Positions 63,342-64,000 of a DNA stretch of 64,000 bases are shown here, one piece after another. Source of the DNA: Pandoraea horticolens. Lineage in GTDB: Bacteria > Pseudomonadota > Gammaproteobacteria > Burkholderiales > Burkholderiaceae. The notes under the pieces were generated by a model that was not told the origin of the DNA, ran no database searches, and was given only the letters and a program-made list of their open reading frames with translations. The translations under genes were made by a program, and so were the position numbers. Location of the stretch: NCBI RefSeq assembly GCF_902459555.1, contig NZ_CABPSM010000007.1, forward strand, positions 62,001 through 126,000. The letters run 5' to 3'. The first letter of the stretch is position 1; every line of letters begins with the position of its first letter.

Positions 63342-63380
63342 AAAAAAACGCCACCCGGCTAGTTTGGAGACCGGGCGGCG
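63342..63380 (-). terminator. Intrinsic terminator of the ABC permease operon
   Basis: A 10-bp stem (63349-63358 with 63371-63380, one mismatch) is followed on the minus strand by seven U residues (A-run 63342-63348 on the plus strand). It sits 50 bp after the permease stop and may also act for ubiX in the other direction. Confidence 0.8.
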
Positions 63381-63429
63381 TAACCTTCGGACTTCTCGCG
63401 AATGCGATTTCCCGCGATACCACTCTGTG

Positions 63430-64000
63430 TCAAGGCGTCACAGGCTTGAGCTTGCGGGACGGTGCGCCCTTACGCTTGCGTGCTGCCATGGCCAGCAGGG
63501 TGGCCAATACGAAAACGGCCGTGACGAGCTTGAGATCCGACGGCTGGAAACCCAACGTCAGAACGACGGAGATCAACTGGAAGTACACGATCGAGCCAAT
63601 CACGGGGGCGATCACCTGCCGGGTCATCGAACGATTCCCGATGAGCGCTTCACCGAGCAGCAACGCCGCCAATCCGTTGACAAGCACCCCGAACCCCATA
63701 TTCACGTCGGCAAAGCCCTGGTTTTGGGCAAGCACCGCCCCTCCCATGGAAGCAAACAGATTCGCCAGCCCGAGACCGCACAACGTGTACACCTTCACGT
63801 TGATACCCTGAGCCTTCGCCATCGCCGCACTCGATCCAATGGCCCGCATCGCCATGCCATGCTGGGTTCCCAGGAACCAGATCACCAGCCCCGCGATCGC
63901 AATATCGATCGCACCGAGCATGACAATCCGCGGCAGATAGCCGCTGCCATCACCGGGAAGTGCAGAGAAGATGCTGGCAAAGGTGAACAATGCCGCATTG
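63430..64000 (-). CDS. ABC transporter permease (BPD_transp_2 type), partial
   Basis: The C-terminal 190 residues of a multi-span permease (GLVIWFLGTQHGMAMRAIGSSAAMAKAQGINV; GLANLFASMGGAVLAQNQGFADVNMGFGVLVNGLAALLLGEAL). It resembles the permease of the uncharacterised TrpX-type/branched-chain-like ABC systems. The gene enters from the right edge, so its start, ATPase and binding-protein genes are outside the window. The tail is basic (ARKRKGAPSRKLK). Confidence 0.85.
   Translation of the reverse strand, partial: NAALFTFASIFSALPGDGSGYLPRIVMLGAIDIAIAGLVIWFLGTQHGMAMRAIGSSAAMAKAQGINVKVYTLCGLGLANLFASMGGAVLAQNQGFADVNMGFGVLVNGLAALLLGEALIGNRSMTRQVIAPVIGSIVYFQLISVVLTLGFQPSDLKLVTAVFVLATLLAMAARKRKGAPSRKLKPVTP

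Overview
The window looks like a chromosomal segment of a high-GC betaproteobacterium of the Burkholderiaceae, most like Pandoraea or Burkholderia. This rests on protein style, GC-rich codon use, the density of LysR/AraC regulators and aromatic-acid genes, and a very large two-partner-secretion-type adhesin. No database could be consulted. No tRNA, rRNA, CRISPR array, prophage or insertion sequence was recognised.

Layout. 1-2609: start of a cytochrome bo3 quinol oxidase operon (cyoA, partial cyoB, minus strand). 2920-6282: autotransporter with a zincin-like HExxH motif. 6572-14446: the locus I consider most novel. Three micro-ORFs with strong ribosome-binding sites (24, 34 and 24 codons) precede a response regulator and a histidine kinase. 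Converging on these is a minus-strand operon of two translationally coupled micro-ORFs (25 and 49 codons) followed by macA, macB and an outer-membrane factor. A peptide-export-sensing module is the simplest reading. 14670-16092: a TRIC-type membrane protein and an ECF sigma factor. 16189-31049: an operon of STN-domain protein, ECF sigma factor, FecR-like anti-sigma factor and a ~4,086-residue filamentous haemagglutinin-like protein. 31225-36017: HTH-citrate synthase, MFS transporter, dihydroxyphthalate-decarboxylase-like and class II aldolase genes. 36078-40549: a probable D-threonate/D-erythronate catabolic cluster (PdxA2-type dehydrogenase, DUF1537 kinase, KdgT-type permease, DeoR regulator). 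40693-41750: a solute-binding-like protein and a broken MEKHLA gene.

42079-54117 is a biosynthetic region. Its core (DUF3050 haem-oxygenase-like protein, AurF-type N-oxygenase, adenylation-carrier-reductase NRPS, SRPBCC protein) matches the order of the pvf/mgo/ham clusters that make pyrazine-N-oxide or diazeniumdiolate signals. An aminotransferase, a LysR regulator, a sigma-54 activator, an aldo/keto reductase and an Sfp-type phosphopantetheinyl transferase follow. Matching sigma-54 promoters and repeated ACACCTGT half-sites spaced exactly 19 bp apart lie upstream of both the core operon and the phosphopantetheinyl transferase, so carrier protein and activating enzyme appear co-regulated.

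54191-58212: LysR, CitMHS carrier and an AtuA-family pair. 58301-63339: aldehyde dehydrogenase, AraC regulator and UbiD/UbiX. 63430-64000: a partial ABC permease.
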